Counted from the first letter of the stretch, positions 1 to 7,082 are shown. The stretch is 12,318 bases of DNA from CAYSSM01 sp964433905 (GCA_964433905.1 CAYSSM010000019.1:1-12318), one strand, 5' to 3'. A program made the numbers and translations. The notes: generated by a model not told the origin, from the sequence alone.

Positions 1-2206
1 CTCCGTCGCCGCGGCAAGTCTCGCAACGGCCTCCACGCAAGTTAAAAGAAAATTTCGAGGCGTCCAAATTTTTACTTTTAGCTTCCGGAATTTGCGCAAA
101 CGCTTCTCTAATAGGAGTGAATAAATTAGTGTAAGTGGCCGGATTCGATCGCGGTGTTCGGCCAATCGGCGACTGATCAACAGAAATTACTTTATCTAAA
201 TTTTTTATCCCGGCGATTGCTCGATACTTGCCAGGTTGTTCTTTAGCGCGATGCAACTTATTGGCTAATGCTTTTGCAAGGATTTCTAAAATCAAAGTTG
301 ATTTACCTGAACCGGAAACTCCGGTGACACAAATAAAATTATTTAAGGGTATGGTGGCATCAATATTTTTTAAATTAAACTCTGAGGCGCCGCGAATAAC
401 TAATTGATTGTAAGATTGAGGCCGTCTTTTTTTAGGAATTTCAATTTTTTTCTTGCCGGAAAGATACTCGCCGGTCAAGGTCGGGCTTTTTCTAATTTTA
501 TCAATTGTGCCTTCGGCCACCACCTGCCCGCCATGATCACCGGCGGCCGGGCCAATATCAACAATCCAATCGGCTTGCTCAATTGTCGCCCGATCGTGCT
601 CGACGATGATAACTGTATTGCCCAACTGTTTTAAAACTTCGAAAGTTTTTAATAATTTATCGTGATCGCGAGGATGTAATCCGATTGACGGCTCATCAAG
701 AACATAGATAACTCCCATCAAACCGGTGCCCAACTGAGTTGCCAGTCGAATTCGTTGCGATTCACCTCCGGCCAATGTCGACGCGCTTCTGTTTAATGTC
801 AAATAACCAAGACCAACATCCAAAAGAAAACTTAATCTTTCTTTAACCGTTTTTATGATTTCTTTAGCGATGATCTTTTCATTAGCCGTTAATTTACTAT
901 TGTCAAGCAATGTCCCAAAATAGTCCTTCATTTTCTCAATGCTCATCGAAGTTACATCAACGATGTTTTTATCGTCAATAGTAATGTTAAGCACTTCGGG
1001 GCGCAAACGCTTGCCGCCGCAAGCAGGACAAATTTTTTCCACCATATATTTTTCGATTTCGAGTTTTAAATAGTCGGAATTAGTCTCTTTGTACCGACGC
1101 TCTAAATTGGGAATTACTCCTTCAAAAACACCGTCGCCGTACAAAACTATTTGGCAGATTTTTTTTGGCAATTCCCCCACCGGCAGATCTAAAGAAAATT
1201 TATTACGCTTGGCAAGTTCGGTTAAAGTTTTGTTGTACCAACTGGCATGGGAAGTTATTCTTGACCACGGTCTAATGGCGCCTTCGGCCAAAGTTAATCG
1301 CGGATTTGGCAAAACCAAAGTCGGTTCGATCTCAAATTTTCTGCCCAAGCCCTGGCAAACAGGACACGCGCCTTGCGGCGAGTTAAATGAGAACAGTCTT
1401 GGGTGAAGTTCTTCCAAAACTGTTTGGCATTTGGAACAAAAATAATCTTTTGAATATTTTTGTTCTTTTTTTGAGGTAAAATCGTAGACGCTTAAATTGC
1501 TTAAACCTAATTTAAGGGTTTTCTCGACTGCTTTTAAGATATCGCCGGCATTTTCAAACGACTTTATTTCCTCAACAACTGCTTCAATTGTATGGGGTTT
1601 ATTGCGGTCTAAAGCGGCAAGTTGCGCTTCAACAATATCCATCAAAATACCATCGATTCTAACTTGAGGAATCTTCAAATTCTTGAGTTTATTTAATAAA
1701 TATTTATGCTCACCTTTCTGGCTTCTTACTTGCGGCGCTAAAAAAAGTAGATCAAATGACTTTTCGCGCAAGTTAAATTCTTTAATAATATTTTGAGCGA
1801 TTTCTTCCGGAAGCTGCCTGGTGAGCTGGCGTTTACATTCTGGACAATGCGGCCGGCCGATGCGGGCAAACAAGACTCTTAAATAATCATAAATTTCTGT
1901 TATCGTCCCTACGGTCGAGCGCGGATTTTGAGTTGCGCTTCTTTGATCGATAGAAATGGCCGGAGAAAGATTTTCAATCCAGTCAATATCCGGCTTTTCG
2001 ATATTGCCAAAAAATTGCCGGGCAAAAGTTGATAATGATTCAACATAACGGCGTTGGCCTTCGGCGTAAATGGTATCAAAAGCCAGCGACGATTTCCCGC
2101 TTCCCGATAGTCCAGTTATGACCACAATTTTATCTCGTGGAATTTCTAAACTAATATTCTTTAAATTGTGTTCGCGTGCCCCATGAATGATAATTTTATC
2201 GCGCAT
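1..2206 (-). CDS. uvrA: UvrA, excinuclease ABC subunit A (3' end beyond window)
   Basis: Damage-recognition ATPase of nucleotide excision repair; UvrA dimers load UvrB on damaged DNA. Translating the minus strand from the ATG at 2206-2204 gives 735 uninterrupted codons reaching the window edge; the family is about 940 residues, so roughly the last fifth is missing because the window ends, not because of damage. Visible in order: first Walker A GLSGSGKSS (residues 32-40), a first zinc module with paired CxxC motifs (CSKC ... CPVC, from about residue 257), the ABC signature LAGGESQRIRLA (about 480), Walker B followed by DEPSIGLHP (about 505), second Walker A GVSGSGKST (about 630), and the start of the second zinc module (GGRCETC) at the edge. 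No in-frame start lies further upstream and no Shine-Dalgarno sequence is obvious. It is divergent from the bactofilin gene and has its own promoter. Confidence 0.97.
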   Translation of the reverse strand, partial: MRDKIIIHGAREHNLKNISLEIPRDKIVVITGLSGSGKSSLAFDTIYAEGQRRYVESLSTFARQFFGNIEKPDIDWIENLSPAISIDQRSATQNPRSTVGTITEIYDYLRVLFARIGRPHCPECKRQLTRQLPEEIAQNIIKEFNLREKSFDLLFLAPQVRSQKGEHKYLLNKLKNLKIPQVRIDGILMDIVEAQLAALDRNKPHTIEAVVEEIKSFENAGDILKAVEKTLKLGLSNLSVYDFTSKKEQKYSKDYFCSKCQTVLEELHPRLFSFNSPQGACPVCQGLGRKFEIEPTLVLPNPRLTLAEGAIRPWSRITSHASWYNKTLTELAKRNKFSLDLPVGELPKKICQIVLYGDGVFEGVIPNLERRYKETNSDYLKLEIEKYMVEKICPACGGKRLRPEVLNITIDDKNIVDVTSMSIEKMKDYFGTLLDNSKLTANEKIIAKEIIKTVKERLSFLLDVGLGYLTLNRSASTLAGGESQRIRLATQLGTGLMGVIYVLDEPSIGLHPRDHDKLLKTFEVLKQLGNTVIIVEHDRATIEQADWIVDIGPAAGDHGGQVVAEGTIDKIRKSPTLTGEYLSGKKKIEIPKKRRPQSYNQLVIRGASEFNLKNIDATIPLNNFICVTGVSGSGKSTLILEILAKALANKLHRAKEQPGKYRAIAGIKNLDKVISVDQSPIGRTPRSNPATYTNLFTPIREAFAQIPEAKSKNLDASKFSFNLRGGRCETCRGDG

Positions 2207-2224
2207 AATGATGAGTGAAGATTG

Positions 2225-2237
2225 ATAACGGTGTTAT
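2225..2237. repeat. Small inverted repeat over the uvrA transcription start
   Basis: ATAAC-GGT-GTTAT, 5-bp perfect arms with a 3-nt spacer, overlaps the end of the uvrA -10 and the expected transcription start. The position suits an operator, but the arms are short and may be chance. It does not match the classical E. coli LexA box (CTGT-N8-ACAG) or the Gram-positive box (GAAC-N4-GTTC). Confidence 0.25.
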
Positions 2238-2264
2238 TATAGCAAGTTTTTTCTTATTTTACAA
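2236..2264 (-). promoter_or_regulatory. Promoter of uvrA
   Basis: On the minus strand, TTGTAA (2264-2259) and a perfect TATAAT (2241-2236) are separated by 17 nt. The -10 lies 29 nt before the uvrA ATG, giving a predicted leader of about 23 nt without a clear Shine-Dalgarno. Confidence 0.7.
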
Positions 2265-2298
2265 TAACTTTAATCCCATATCAATAGCAGGGTAATAT

Positions 2299-2327
2299 TT
2301 GACAAAGCCACCATTTTTCAATAGATT
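2299..2327 (+). promoter_or_regulatory. Promoter of the bactofilin-infC gene cluster
   Basis: Consensus TTGACA (2299-2304), a 17-nt spacer and TAGATT (2322-2327). The predicted start near 2334 leaves a leader of about 33 nt that carries a GGAGG ribosome binding site at 2358-2362, 4 nt before the ATG. Confidence 0.65.
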
Positions 2328-2366
2328 CAAATAAACAATAGTTTTAATTTTAGAAATGGAGGTTCA

Positions 2367-2786
2367 ATGTTAGGAGACAAGCGCCCAAACGCAACCGGTC
2401 CAGGAACAGTCGTTGGGGCAAATGTTAAATTGGTTGGAACTCTTCAAGACGCCAGCGATATCACCATTCACGGCCGGATTGAAGGCGAGGTTATCTCCAA
2501 TCAATCGATTAATGTGACGGAAACGGCATACATTAAGGGGCCAATTTCGGCGGATATCGTTAATATCGCCGGTAAGGTTCGCGGTTCAATTACCGCCACT
2601 GGCAAACTCGAAATCATGCCGACAGGAAAAGTTTTCGGTTCAATCACAAGCAAGGATGTTTCGATCAAATCAGGAGCAATTTTTGTCGGCAAATGCACTA
2701 TGCCTGAAGGAGAAAAAGAAGAAGCTGAGGAAAAAACGATTGAAGAAACTCCCCAAAATAAAGAAACGACATACGAAGTTGAATAA
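2367..2786 (+). CDS. Bactofilin (polymer-forming cytoskeletal protein)
   Basis: Self-assembling cytoskeletal protein of the bactofilin/DUF583 family, which forms non-polar filaments on or near the membrane and often organises cell-wall enzymes. The 139-residue product has the expected plan: a short disordered N-terminus (residues 1-14), a right-handed beta-helix core built from short repeats rich in Gly, Val, Ile and Ser (about 15-113; see GTVVGANVKLVGTL, IHGRIEGEV, IAGKVRGSI, PTGKVFGSI), and a Glu/Lys-rich charged tail (114-139). The ATG at 2367 is supported by GGAGG at 2358-2362. It is first in a plus-strand run; the next gene begins 26 nt after its stop. The role in this cell cannot be read from sequence; envelope shape or division is the usual one. 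Confidence 0.93.
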   Translation: MLGDKRPNATGPGTVVGANVKLVGTLQDASDITIHGRIEGEVISNQSINVTETAYIKGPISADIVNIAGKVRGSITATGKLEIMPTGKVFGSITSKDVSIKSGAIFVGKCTMPEGEKEEAEEKTIEETPQNKETTYEVE

Positions 2787-2797
2787 GGCAATTAAAC

Positions 2798-2803
2798 TAT
2801 AAT
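2798..2803 (+). promoter_or_regulatory. Possible internal -10 element
   Basis: Perfect TATAAT between the bactofilin stop and the next ATG, 9 nt before that ATG. There is no good -35 at the right distance and no extended -10 TG, so this is a weak candidate for an internal, nearly leaderless start; read-through from the bactofilin promoter is at least as likely. Confidence 0.3.
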
Positions 2804-2812
2804 ATCAAGTAA

Positions 2813-3562
2813 ATGTACTACTATATTTTGGCGCCTCAAAAAGGAAAAGCTTATATCCGACAGGAGAAAATCAAAGACATTTTAGGCGATTTGGGCATTG
2901 CCGGCGAAACTGTTTCGCCTTCGCCAGCCAGAACTATCGAAGAATTAACTCATTTGGGTGTAATTAAAGGTTATTCGACGATTGTTGCCGTCGGTCCTGA
3001 AGGATTAGCTAATAAGGTTATTACCGTTTTGGCCAGTCAAAAAACTGCCAAAAATGTTGTATTGGGAATAATTCCCGATAATTTTGATTCGGTAATCGCC
3101 CAAAAAATTGGTGTAAAAGATTTATACTCCGCCTGTAATGCTCTAAAAGAAAGAAGGTTGGAGACAATGGATATTTGCCAAATCGAACCTAATAAATTTT
3201 TCTTGACCGAAGCAATCGTCGAAAGTTTTAGAAACCAAGAAGTGTACTTTTCGATTGATAATCTCAAAGGAAAAGTAATGGTAAATCGAATCGTCATCAA
3301 ACCGGGACTGGAAATTTTCTTTCATGACAAAAGTTTGGAAGGCAGCACTCCTTCTCGATTTTTCAGATGGCTTTTTGGCAAAAAACAAGTTGATATTTTT
3401 TCCAGCAATTTTCGCACGAAAAGAGTTCGCCTTGAATCACAAAACAATTTACCGGTAAAAGTCTCCGGTGAAATAGTTGCTAAAATGCCGGTAACAATAA
3501 ATAATCGCTCTCGTATCTTGAAAATAATTGTGGCTCGTGATAAAATAAAAACGAAGAATTAA
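2813..3562 (+). CDS. Diverged diacylglycerol-kinase-like protein, ATP loop degenerate
   Basis: Looks like the lipid-kinase (DAGK catalytic/YegS) fold, with the key nucleotide loop changed. The pattern hydrophobic strand - GGDGT - helix is present as IVAVGPEGLANKVITVL (residues 57-73), so GGDGT has become GPEGL. The next motif, normally LGIIPxGTxNDFAR.LG, appears as LGIIPDNFDSVIAQKIG (84-100), losing the Gly-Thr and Asn. A C-terminal beta-rich part with VMVNRIVIKPG and a basic stretch resembles the second half of such kinases. At 249 residues it is somewhat shorter than typical (about 290-330), and the N-terminal NPxSG motif is absent. It may be catalytically dead or have a different ligand. 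The ATG at 2813 lacks a strong Shine-Dalgarno. It sits between bactofilin and infC with gaps of 26 and 17 nt, so co-transcription is likely. The fold assignment is an inference from motif spacing. Confidence 0.6.
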   Translation: MYYYILAPQKGKAYIRQEKIKDILGDLGIAGETVSPSPARTIEELTHLGVIKGYSTIVAVGPEGLANKVITVLASQKTAKNVVLGIIPDNFDSVIAQKIGVKDLYSACNALKERRLETMDICQIEPNKFFLTEAIVESFRNQEVYFSIDNLKGKVMVNRIVIKPGLEIFFHDKSLEGSTPSRFFRWLFGKKQVDIFSSNFRTKRVRLESQNNLPVKVSGEIVAKMPVTINNRSRILKIIVARDKIKTKN

Positions 3563-3566
3563 TATT

Positions 3567-3582
3567 AAGAAAGGTTTTTATT
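3567..3582 (+). promoter_or_regulatory. Ribosome binding site and AUU start codon of infC
   Basis: AAGAAAGG (3567-3574), a 5-nt T spacer, then ATT (3580-3582). The frame contains no ATG, GTG or TTG between the upstream in-frame stop (3541-3543) and TTG 3679, which would delete 33 conserved residues. The Shine-Dalgarno therefore decides for an AUU start, as in E. coli infC. Confidence 0.8.
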
Positions 3583-4104
3583 AAAGAATTAAAAGTTAAC
3601 CAAGAAATTGTCTCCCCTGAAGTCTTTCTAATTGATAATGAAGGAAATTCTCAGGAAGTCTTAAGTCTTGACCAAGCTTTGATTTTAGCTCATGATGCTG
3701 AGCTTGATTTGGTTCAAGTAAACACCAATGTCCGGCCGCCAGTCGTAAAAATTATGGATTACGGCAAATACCAATACGCGCAAGAAAAACTGGAATCCCG
3801 CCAAAAATCAAAATCAAAAGCTCCCGACATAAAAGAAATTCGATTGAGCTTAAAAATAAATCAACACGATTTAGATTTCAAAAGCCGACAAGCTAAAAAA
3901 TTTTTAGACAACGGCGACAAAGTTAAAATCGCCTTAAAGCTCATCGGCCGCGAAATGATATTTAAAGAAAAGGTTAAAGAGATGCTGGAACGATTCAGAC
4001 AAAATATTGAGGGAGAATTTGAATCTCCAATCGAACGGATGGGAAACAGATTCTTTGTTATCATAACCAAAAGTAGGAAAAATAATGAAATTAAAAACAG
4101 TTAA
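3580..4104 (+). CDS. infC: Translation initiation factor IF-3, AUU start
   Basis: Binds the 30S subunit, keeps subunits apart and checks the start codon-initiator tRNA pairing. Started at AUU 3580 the product is 174 residues, the normal family length. The N-terminal domain shows KVNQEIVSPEVFLID (about residues 4-18) and LDLVQVN, followed by the highly conserved PPVVKIMDYGKYQY linker region (about 54-67), then a basic linker and the C-terminal domain (KEIRLSLKINQHDL, KVKIALKLIGREM, RMGNRFFVII). A start at the first conventional codon (TTG 3679) would remove the N-terminal strand of IF3-N, so the AUU is preferred. In E. coli the AUU lets IF-3 repress its own translation; the same is plausible here. 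The end overlaps rpmI by 20 nt. Confidence 0.93.
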   Translation: MKELKVNQEIVSPEVFLIDNEGNSQEVLSLDQALILAHDAELDLVQVNTNVRPPVVKIMDYGKYQYAQEKLESRQKSKSKAPDIKEIRLSLKINQHDLDFKSRQAKKFLDNGDKVKIALKLIGREMIFKEKVKEMLERFRQNIEGEFESPIERMGNRFFVIITKSRKNNEIKNS

Positions 4105-4279
4105 ATCAGCAAAAAAAAGATTGATTAGAACCGGCAGCGGTAAATTAATGCGTCGAAAACTTACCACTCAACATTTAGTTCAAGGTAAATCAAAAAGAGC
4201 GCGCCGCAACAGCGGTAAAACAGTCGCAATTTCCGTTTCAGACAGACGAAAAATTAAGCGAATGACACCTTATAAATAA
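4085..4279 (+). CDS. rpmI: Ribosomal protein bL35
   Basis: Small basic protein of the 50S subunit. The 64 residues match bL35 over their length: a lysine-rich start (KLKTVKSAKKRLIRTGSGKL), RRKLTTQHLVQGKSKRARR and the terminal KRMTPYK. It begins with MKLKT rather than the common MPKMKT. The ATG at 4085 lies inside the end of infC in another frame (20-nt overlap) and has AGGA (4075-4078) 6 nt ahead, within the infC coding sequence, so translation is probably coupled to IF-3. Gene order infC-rpmI-rplT is the conserved operon, normally controlled by L20 feedback; no leader structure for that can be assigned here. Confidence 0.95.
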   Translation: MKLKTVKSAKKRLIRTGSGKLMRRKLTTQHLVQGKSKRARRNSGKTVAISVSDRRKIKRMTPYK

Positions 4280-4287
4280 GGAAAAAT

Positions 4288-4632
4288 ATGGCAAGAGTAA
4301 AACGTGGAACAACAACTAAAGCAAAACATAAACGATTATTGGAAAATACTCGCGGTTTTCGACATGGTCGCAAGAATTTAGTTAAGATGGCCAGGCAAGC
4401 CGATAATAAAGCTGGCGTTTACGCTTATCGCGATCGCCGCGTAAAAAAACGAACTTTTCGTCAACTTTGGATTATCAAAATCAATGCCGCTTGCCATCAA
4501 AATGATATTAAATATAGTACATTTATAAACAGCCTAAAGAAAGCTAATATTGAGTTAGATAGAAAAGTTCTCGCCGACATAGCTGAAAATAATCCTGAAG
4601 AATTTACTAAGTTAGTCCAAAAAGCAAAATAG
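4288..4632 (+). CDS. rplT: Ribosomal protein bL20
   Basis: RNA-binding protein needed early in 50S assembly. The 114 residues have family length and motifs: MARVKRGTTTKAKHKRLL at the N-terminal extension, GFRHGRKNLVKMARQ, AYRDRRVKKRTFRQLWI (about 47-63) and INAACHQNDIKYSTFI. AAGGA overlaps the rpmI stop codon and lies 5 nt before the ATG. It is last in the infC operon. No T-rich terminator is evident on the plus strand; the hairpin 46 nt downstream has its U-tract on the opposite strand. Confidence 0.97.
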   Translation: MARVKRGTTTKAKHKRLLENTRGFRHGRKNLVKMARQADNKAGVYAYRDRRVKKRTFRQLWIIKINAACHQNDIKYSTFINSLKKANIELDRKVLADIAENNPEEFTKLVQKAK

Positions 4633-4672
4633 AACTCGCCGAATTCCTTGACAAAAAACCGGATTAAAGTTT

Positions 4673-4696
4673 AAAAATGACACCTTGGAAGTGTCA
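4673..4696 (-). terminator. Intrinsic terminator of the R-M operon
   Basis: Read on the minus strand, TGACAC-TTCCAAG-GTGTCA (4696-4678; a T-G pair can extend the stem to 7 bp) runs straight into TTTTT (4677-4673). It lies 35 nt past the stop of the last minus-strand gene. Read on the plus strand it is followed by GGGAAG, so it is not a typical terminator for rplT. Confidence 0.65.
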
Positions 4697-4731
4697 GGGA
4701 AGAGTAAGTAAAAAATTTGATGGAGCTTTTT

Positions 4732-5112
4732 TTATTCACCGATCTTTGGATCTAAAACTTTGCCGAGATATTTTTCAAAAAACTCTTTTTGTTTTTCATA
4801 GCGTTCTGTATCTTTACGCAAATCTTCTTCTAAATGAAAAAAATCTTTTTCAAAATTTTTTAATTTCTTTTGTTGAATCTCGAATTTTTTGCCTTCGAGC
4901 TGTTGGCTTAAACGCCAAAGATAATCAACCTCCTCGCGGCTTTTAAACAATCCTATTTGATGTTTTTCAATCCGGTGTCTCCAAACAATCAACAAAAGCC
5001 AAAAAAAAATTAACATCGGCAACGCCAGAAGACGATAATAAATATCCGATACGATGTTTTTAAACTTATTTCTTTGTTTTTTAGATTTCACATCATTAAT
5101 TTTAGTTACCAA
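4732..5112 (-). CDS. Small membrane-anchored coiled-coil protein of the R-M operon
   Basis: Not recognised as a named family. The 126-residue product has a lysine/arginine-rich N-terminus (1-22), one clear hydrophobic segment (about 28-44, LLALPMLIFFWLLLIVW) flanked by positive charge, and then a long charged heptad-like region (about 59-117) rich in Glu, Lys and Phe that should form a coiled coil. It follows the endonuclease gene by 29 nt and shares its terminator, so it is transcribed with the R-M genes or is a neighbour that fell downstream of them. The start is uncertain: TTG 5112 abuts a GAGGAG with no spacer, and no ATG is in frame nearby (GTG at codon 8 is the only other standard option). 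Whether it serves the R-M system is unknown. Confidence 0.65.
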   Translation of the reverse strand: MVTKINDVKSKKQRNKFKNIVSDIYYRLLALPMLIFFWLLLIVWRHRIEKHQIGLFKSREEVDYLWRLSQQLEGKKFEIQQKKLKNFEKDFFHLEEDLRKDTERYEKQKEFFEKYLGKVLDPKIGE

Positions 5113-5141
5113 CTCCTCGACGATTTTTATTTTGAAGATAT

Positions 5142-5771
5142 TTAATTATTTAGAGTTTTACTGGCTATTAGTTTAAGCCCACCCTCTGTGTCATACATCT
5201 TTTTATTCGATTGATTAAATTCGTGTTTTAGATCTACTTTCAAGGTCTCCAGGGAATAAAGAGACCACTTATCTACAAAAAATTTCTTATTTTTTGTATA
5301 AACTCGATAAGAAACCATGAGATGACAAGCATCTTTTTTCACCTTAAAGGTTTTCGATGGAGAAAAATAAAAAGTTCTTTGTGACGAATCTTCCGTTTTT
5401 GAGCTAAATGATTTGCATTCCAGATAATAGTTCTCTTTATTAAATTCAAACATTAAATCAGGATCCCCCGCCGATCTACCTTCTGGAATTATTGCTGCTA
5501 TTTTGTTTTGATTTAGGGCAGTTTTTACGAAAGGTTCAATTTTATTCCCCACCTCGTTAGGTCTTCCAGACTTAATCCCATGTTTATTAATTGCAATACT
5601 AGCGTCATTAAAACTTTTGGATAATACCACAACCAAATCCTTATTCCCGTCGAAGGGAAGCACTTTACATTTAGAGATTAAACGAATAACCATCGTAAAT
5701 GGATTATCTTTTAAAGGGTTGAGCATTCTTTCAAAAAATTTCTCAAGATCTTTTACATAACTATCATCCAT
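5142..5771 (-). CDS. Predicted Type II restriction endonuclease, PD-(D/E)xK fold
   Basis: Probably the double-strand cleaving partner of the adjacent methyltransferase. The 209 residues show the PD-(D/E)xK signature: an upstream acid E79 in VGNKIEPFV, then GDPDLMFEF (PD at 104-105), then YYLECKSFS with E118-C119-K120 on the next strand, the usual metal and catalytic residues. No named restriction enzyme family is recognised, so no recognition site can be given. The ATG (5771-5769) is one base after the methyltransferase stop and has GGAAGGA in the end of that gene, giving tight translational coupling with the methyltransferase first, an order that protects the host before cutting starts. Apart from the active site the assignment rests on this context. 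Confidence 0.8.
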   Translation of the reverse strand: MDDSYVKDLEKFFERMLNPLKDNPFTMVIRLISKCKVLPFDGNKDLVVVLSKSFNDASIAINKHGIKSGRPNEVGNKIEPFVKTALNQNKIAAIIPEGRSAGDPDLMFEFNKENYYLECKSFSSKTEDSSQRTFYFSPSKTFKVKKDACHLMVSYRVYTKNKKFFVDKWSLYSLETLKVDLKHEFNQSNKKMYDTEGGLKLIASKTLNN

Positions 5772-5772
5772 T

Positions 5773-7020
5773 TTATTCCTTCCTAAATAAAACTATTCTA
5801 TTAGAATTAGTACCTTTCGAATTATTTTTAATACCCCATATATTTGATGTTTTTGTAAATATTTGTTCATTAATCATAATGGCCTCAATAGAAAAGCCTG
5901 CATACGAACCTAACGGAATAACATGTTCTTCTAGTTTAATTTTGCCATTTTTTACTTCTCCAACCTCAAAAGCAACCCATCCGCCTTTTTTGACGATCCG
6001 ATATAATTCTTTAAAAACATCTCCCATAACCGAAGACCAATTCTCTACAGTTTTTGACATGGTAATCTTTTTTTCTATATTCTTTGCATCTATTTCATTA
6101 AACCAACACCTTAGCCAATTGTCATCCGAATATTTAACTATGTCAAGAAAAGGTGGAGACGTAATGACCAAACTAACACTGCTTGATTTAATTCCCGTAG
6201 TACATCTAGCATCTCTACTTATAAAAAGAGCTTTTCCTCCCCTTTTTATTAGCTCGATTTTTTGTTCATCTGAGATATCTCGTAATAAGTCTTTTGTTTT
6301 TTTAAGTATAATTTTTTTTACATTTCGATAATCTGGAATTTGATTCATTTTTTTATTAATTAGTAACTGTCTAGCCGGAAGGACCGCTTGATTTGGCGGC
6401 AAAGTATAAACAGAAAAGAATCCTTTTGAATGACCTGTTAATCTGTTAGTAGCGACCATTCTGATCCACGAATCAATATGATCTTCCTTCTTATTCTTCT
6501 TACGATTCGAAAGATATTTTTTTAACGAAATAATTTCTAACAAAGTTTGAGGATGATAAAACATAGAAAGATCTGTTTCTGATGAAACTTTTTTTAGAGT
6601 TTGGATTTTTTCTAACCTTTCCATGACTGCGTCAATTTTAGGAATAAAAAATCGCGGATAAGCCAATATTTCACTCAAAGGATTAATATCGTTAGCAATA
6701 ATATTTCTTCCCAACAAAGCAGTTTCAATTGCCGTTGTCCCCCGACCACTAAAAGGGTCATAGACTATATCATCCTTTTTAGTTAAAAGTGTAATGAAAA
6801 ATCTCGGCAACTGTGGCTTAAAGCAAGCCCTGTAAGTCACTTCATGTAATGATGAAGCTTGTCTTTGCTTAGATGTCCAGAATTCATTTATAAATTTAGG
6901 AATTTTAGCATTATCCATAATGATAGATTCTGAACGCGTTATTTTTTTCGAATCCCCAAAAAGAGAAACACGATTATCTTCTTGAAATATGTAGTTCGTT
7001 AGATAGTTATGCAAATTCAT
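5773..7020 (-). CDS. DNA amino-methyltransferase (N4-cytosine/N6-adenine), R-M modification subunit
   Basis: Transfers methyl from S-adenosylmethionine to an exocyclic amino group in the recognition site. In the 415 residues: a conserved entry block (FWTSKQRQASSLHEVTYRACFKPQLPRF, about 47-74), the SAM-binding motif I DPFSGRGTT (88-96), NDINP (110-114, motif II acid), a long central part (about 120-280) likely holding the target-recognition region, then the catalytic motif IV TSPPF (287-291) and a C-terminal block ending NSNRIVLF. SPPF fits N4-cytosine enzymes best, but N6-adenine cannot be excluded. Motif order (SAM site first, catalytic loop far downstream) is the alpha-like arrangement rather than the beta order typical of TSPPF enzymes. 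No Shine-Dalgarno; the promoter puts the mRNA start within about 3 nt of the ATG. Cotranscribed with the endonuclease. Confidence 0.9.
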   Translation of the reverse strand: MNLHNYLTNYIFQEDNRVSLFGDSKKITRSESIIMDNAKIPKFINEFWTSKQRQASSLHEVTYRACFKPQLPRFFITLLTKKDDIVYDPFSGRGTTAIETALLGRNIIANDINPLSEILAYPRFFIPKIDAVMERLEKIQTLKKVSSETDLSMFYHPQTLLEIISLKKYLSNRKKNKKEDHIDSWIRMVATNRLTGHSKGFFSVYTLPPNQAVLPARQLLINKKMNQIPDYRNVKKIILKKTKDLLRDISDEQKIELIKRGGKALFISRDARCTTGIKSSSVSLVITSPPFLDIVKYSDDNWLRCWFNEIDAKNIEKKITMSKTVENWSSVMGDVFKELYRIVKKGGWVAFEVGEVKNGKIKLEEHVIPLGSYAGFSIEAIMINEQIFTKTSNIWGIKNNSKGTNSNRIVLFRKE

Positions 7021-7029
7021 ATTATCTAG

Positions 7030-7038
7030 ATTATATCA
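7030..7038 (-). promoter_or_regulatory. Extended -10 promoter of the methyltransferase operon
   Basis: TGATATAAT on the minus strand (7038-7030) is a perfect extended -10 (TGnTATAAT). Only 9 nt separate it from the ATG, so the transcript should be nearly leaderless. No good -35 is present; a TTATCCACA box (7066-7058) ends 22 nt upstream of the -10 hexamer, where an activator could replace the -35. Confidence 0.65.
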
Positions 7039-7057
7039 CCATGGAAAAAATAAATCC

Positions 7058-7066
7058 TGTGGATAA
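7058..7066 (-). promoter_or_regulatory. DnaA-box-like 9-mer upstream of the methyltransferase promoter
   Basis: Perfect TTATCCACA read on the minus strand, identical to the strongest E. coli DnaA box. It ends 22 nt upstream of the methyltransferase -10 and points the same way as transcription. Confidence 0.6.
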
Positions 7067-7082
7067 CTTCGGTTTTTGTTCG
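7058..7082. repeat. 25-bp direct repeat, copy 1
   Basis: Matches copy 2 at 7872-7896 at 24 of 25 positions (G versus C at position 15). It begins TGTGGATAACTTCG and ends TTTTTGTTCG as read on the plus strand. The two copies are in the same orientation, 789 bp apart, and bracket the short-RNA unit and the NYN gene. Confidence 0.85.

Noticed and set aside
404..1406. Plus-strand open frames across uvrA (76 and 105 codons)
   Set aside because: They are antisense to the strongly conserved uvrA frame, have no homology pattern and no ribosome binding sites.
4648..4677. TTGACA downstream of rplT with a TAAAAA 18 nt later
   Set aside because: The -10 is poor, no plus-strand gene or RNA follows, and the sequence is explained in part by the opposite-strand terminator.
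4677..4946. 89-codon plus-strand frame with cysteines and aromatics
   Set aside because: It runs through the minus-strand terminator and antisense to the membrane/coiled-coil gene; no family features are visible.
5879..6331. 150-codon plus-strand frame
   Set aside because: Antisense of the methyltransferase, whose motifs I and IV fix the real frame.
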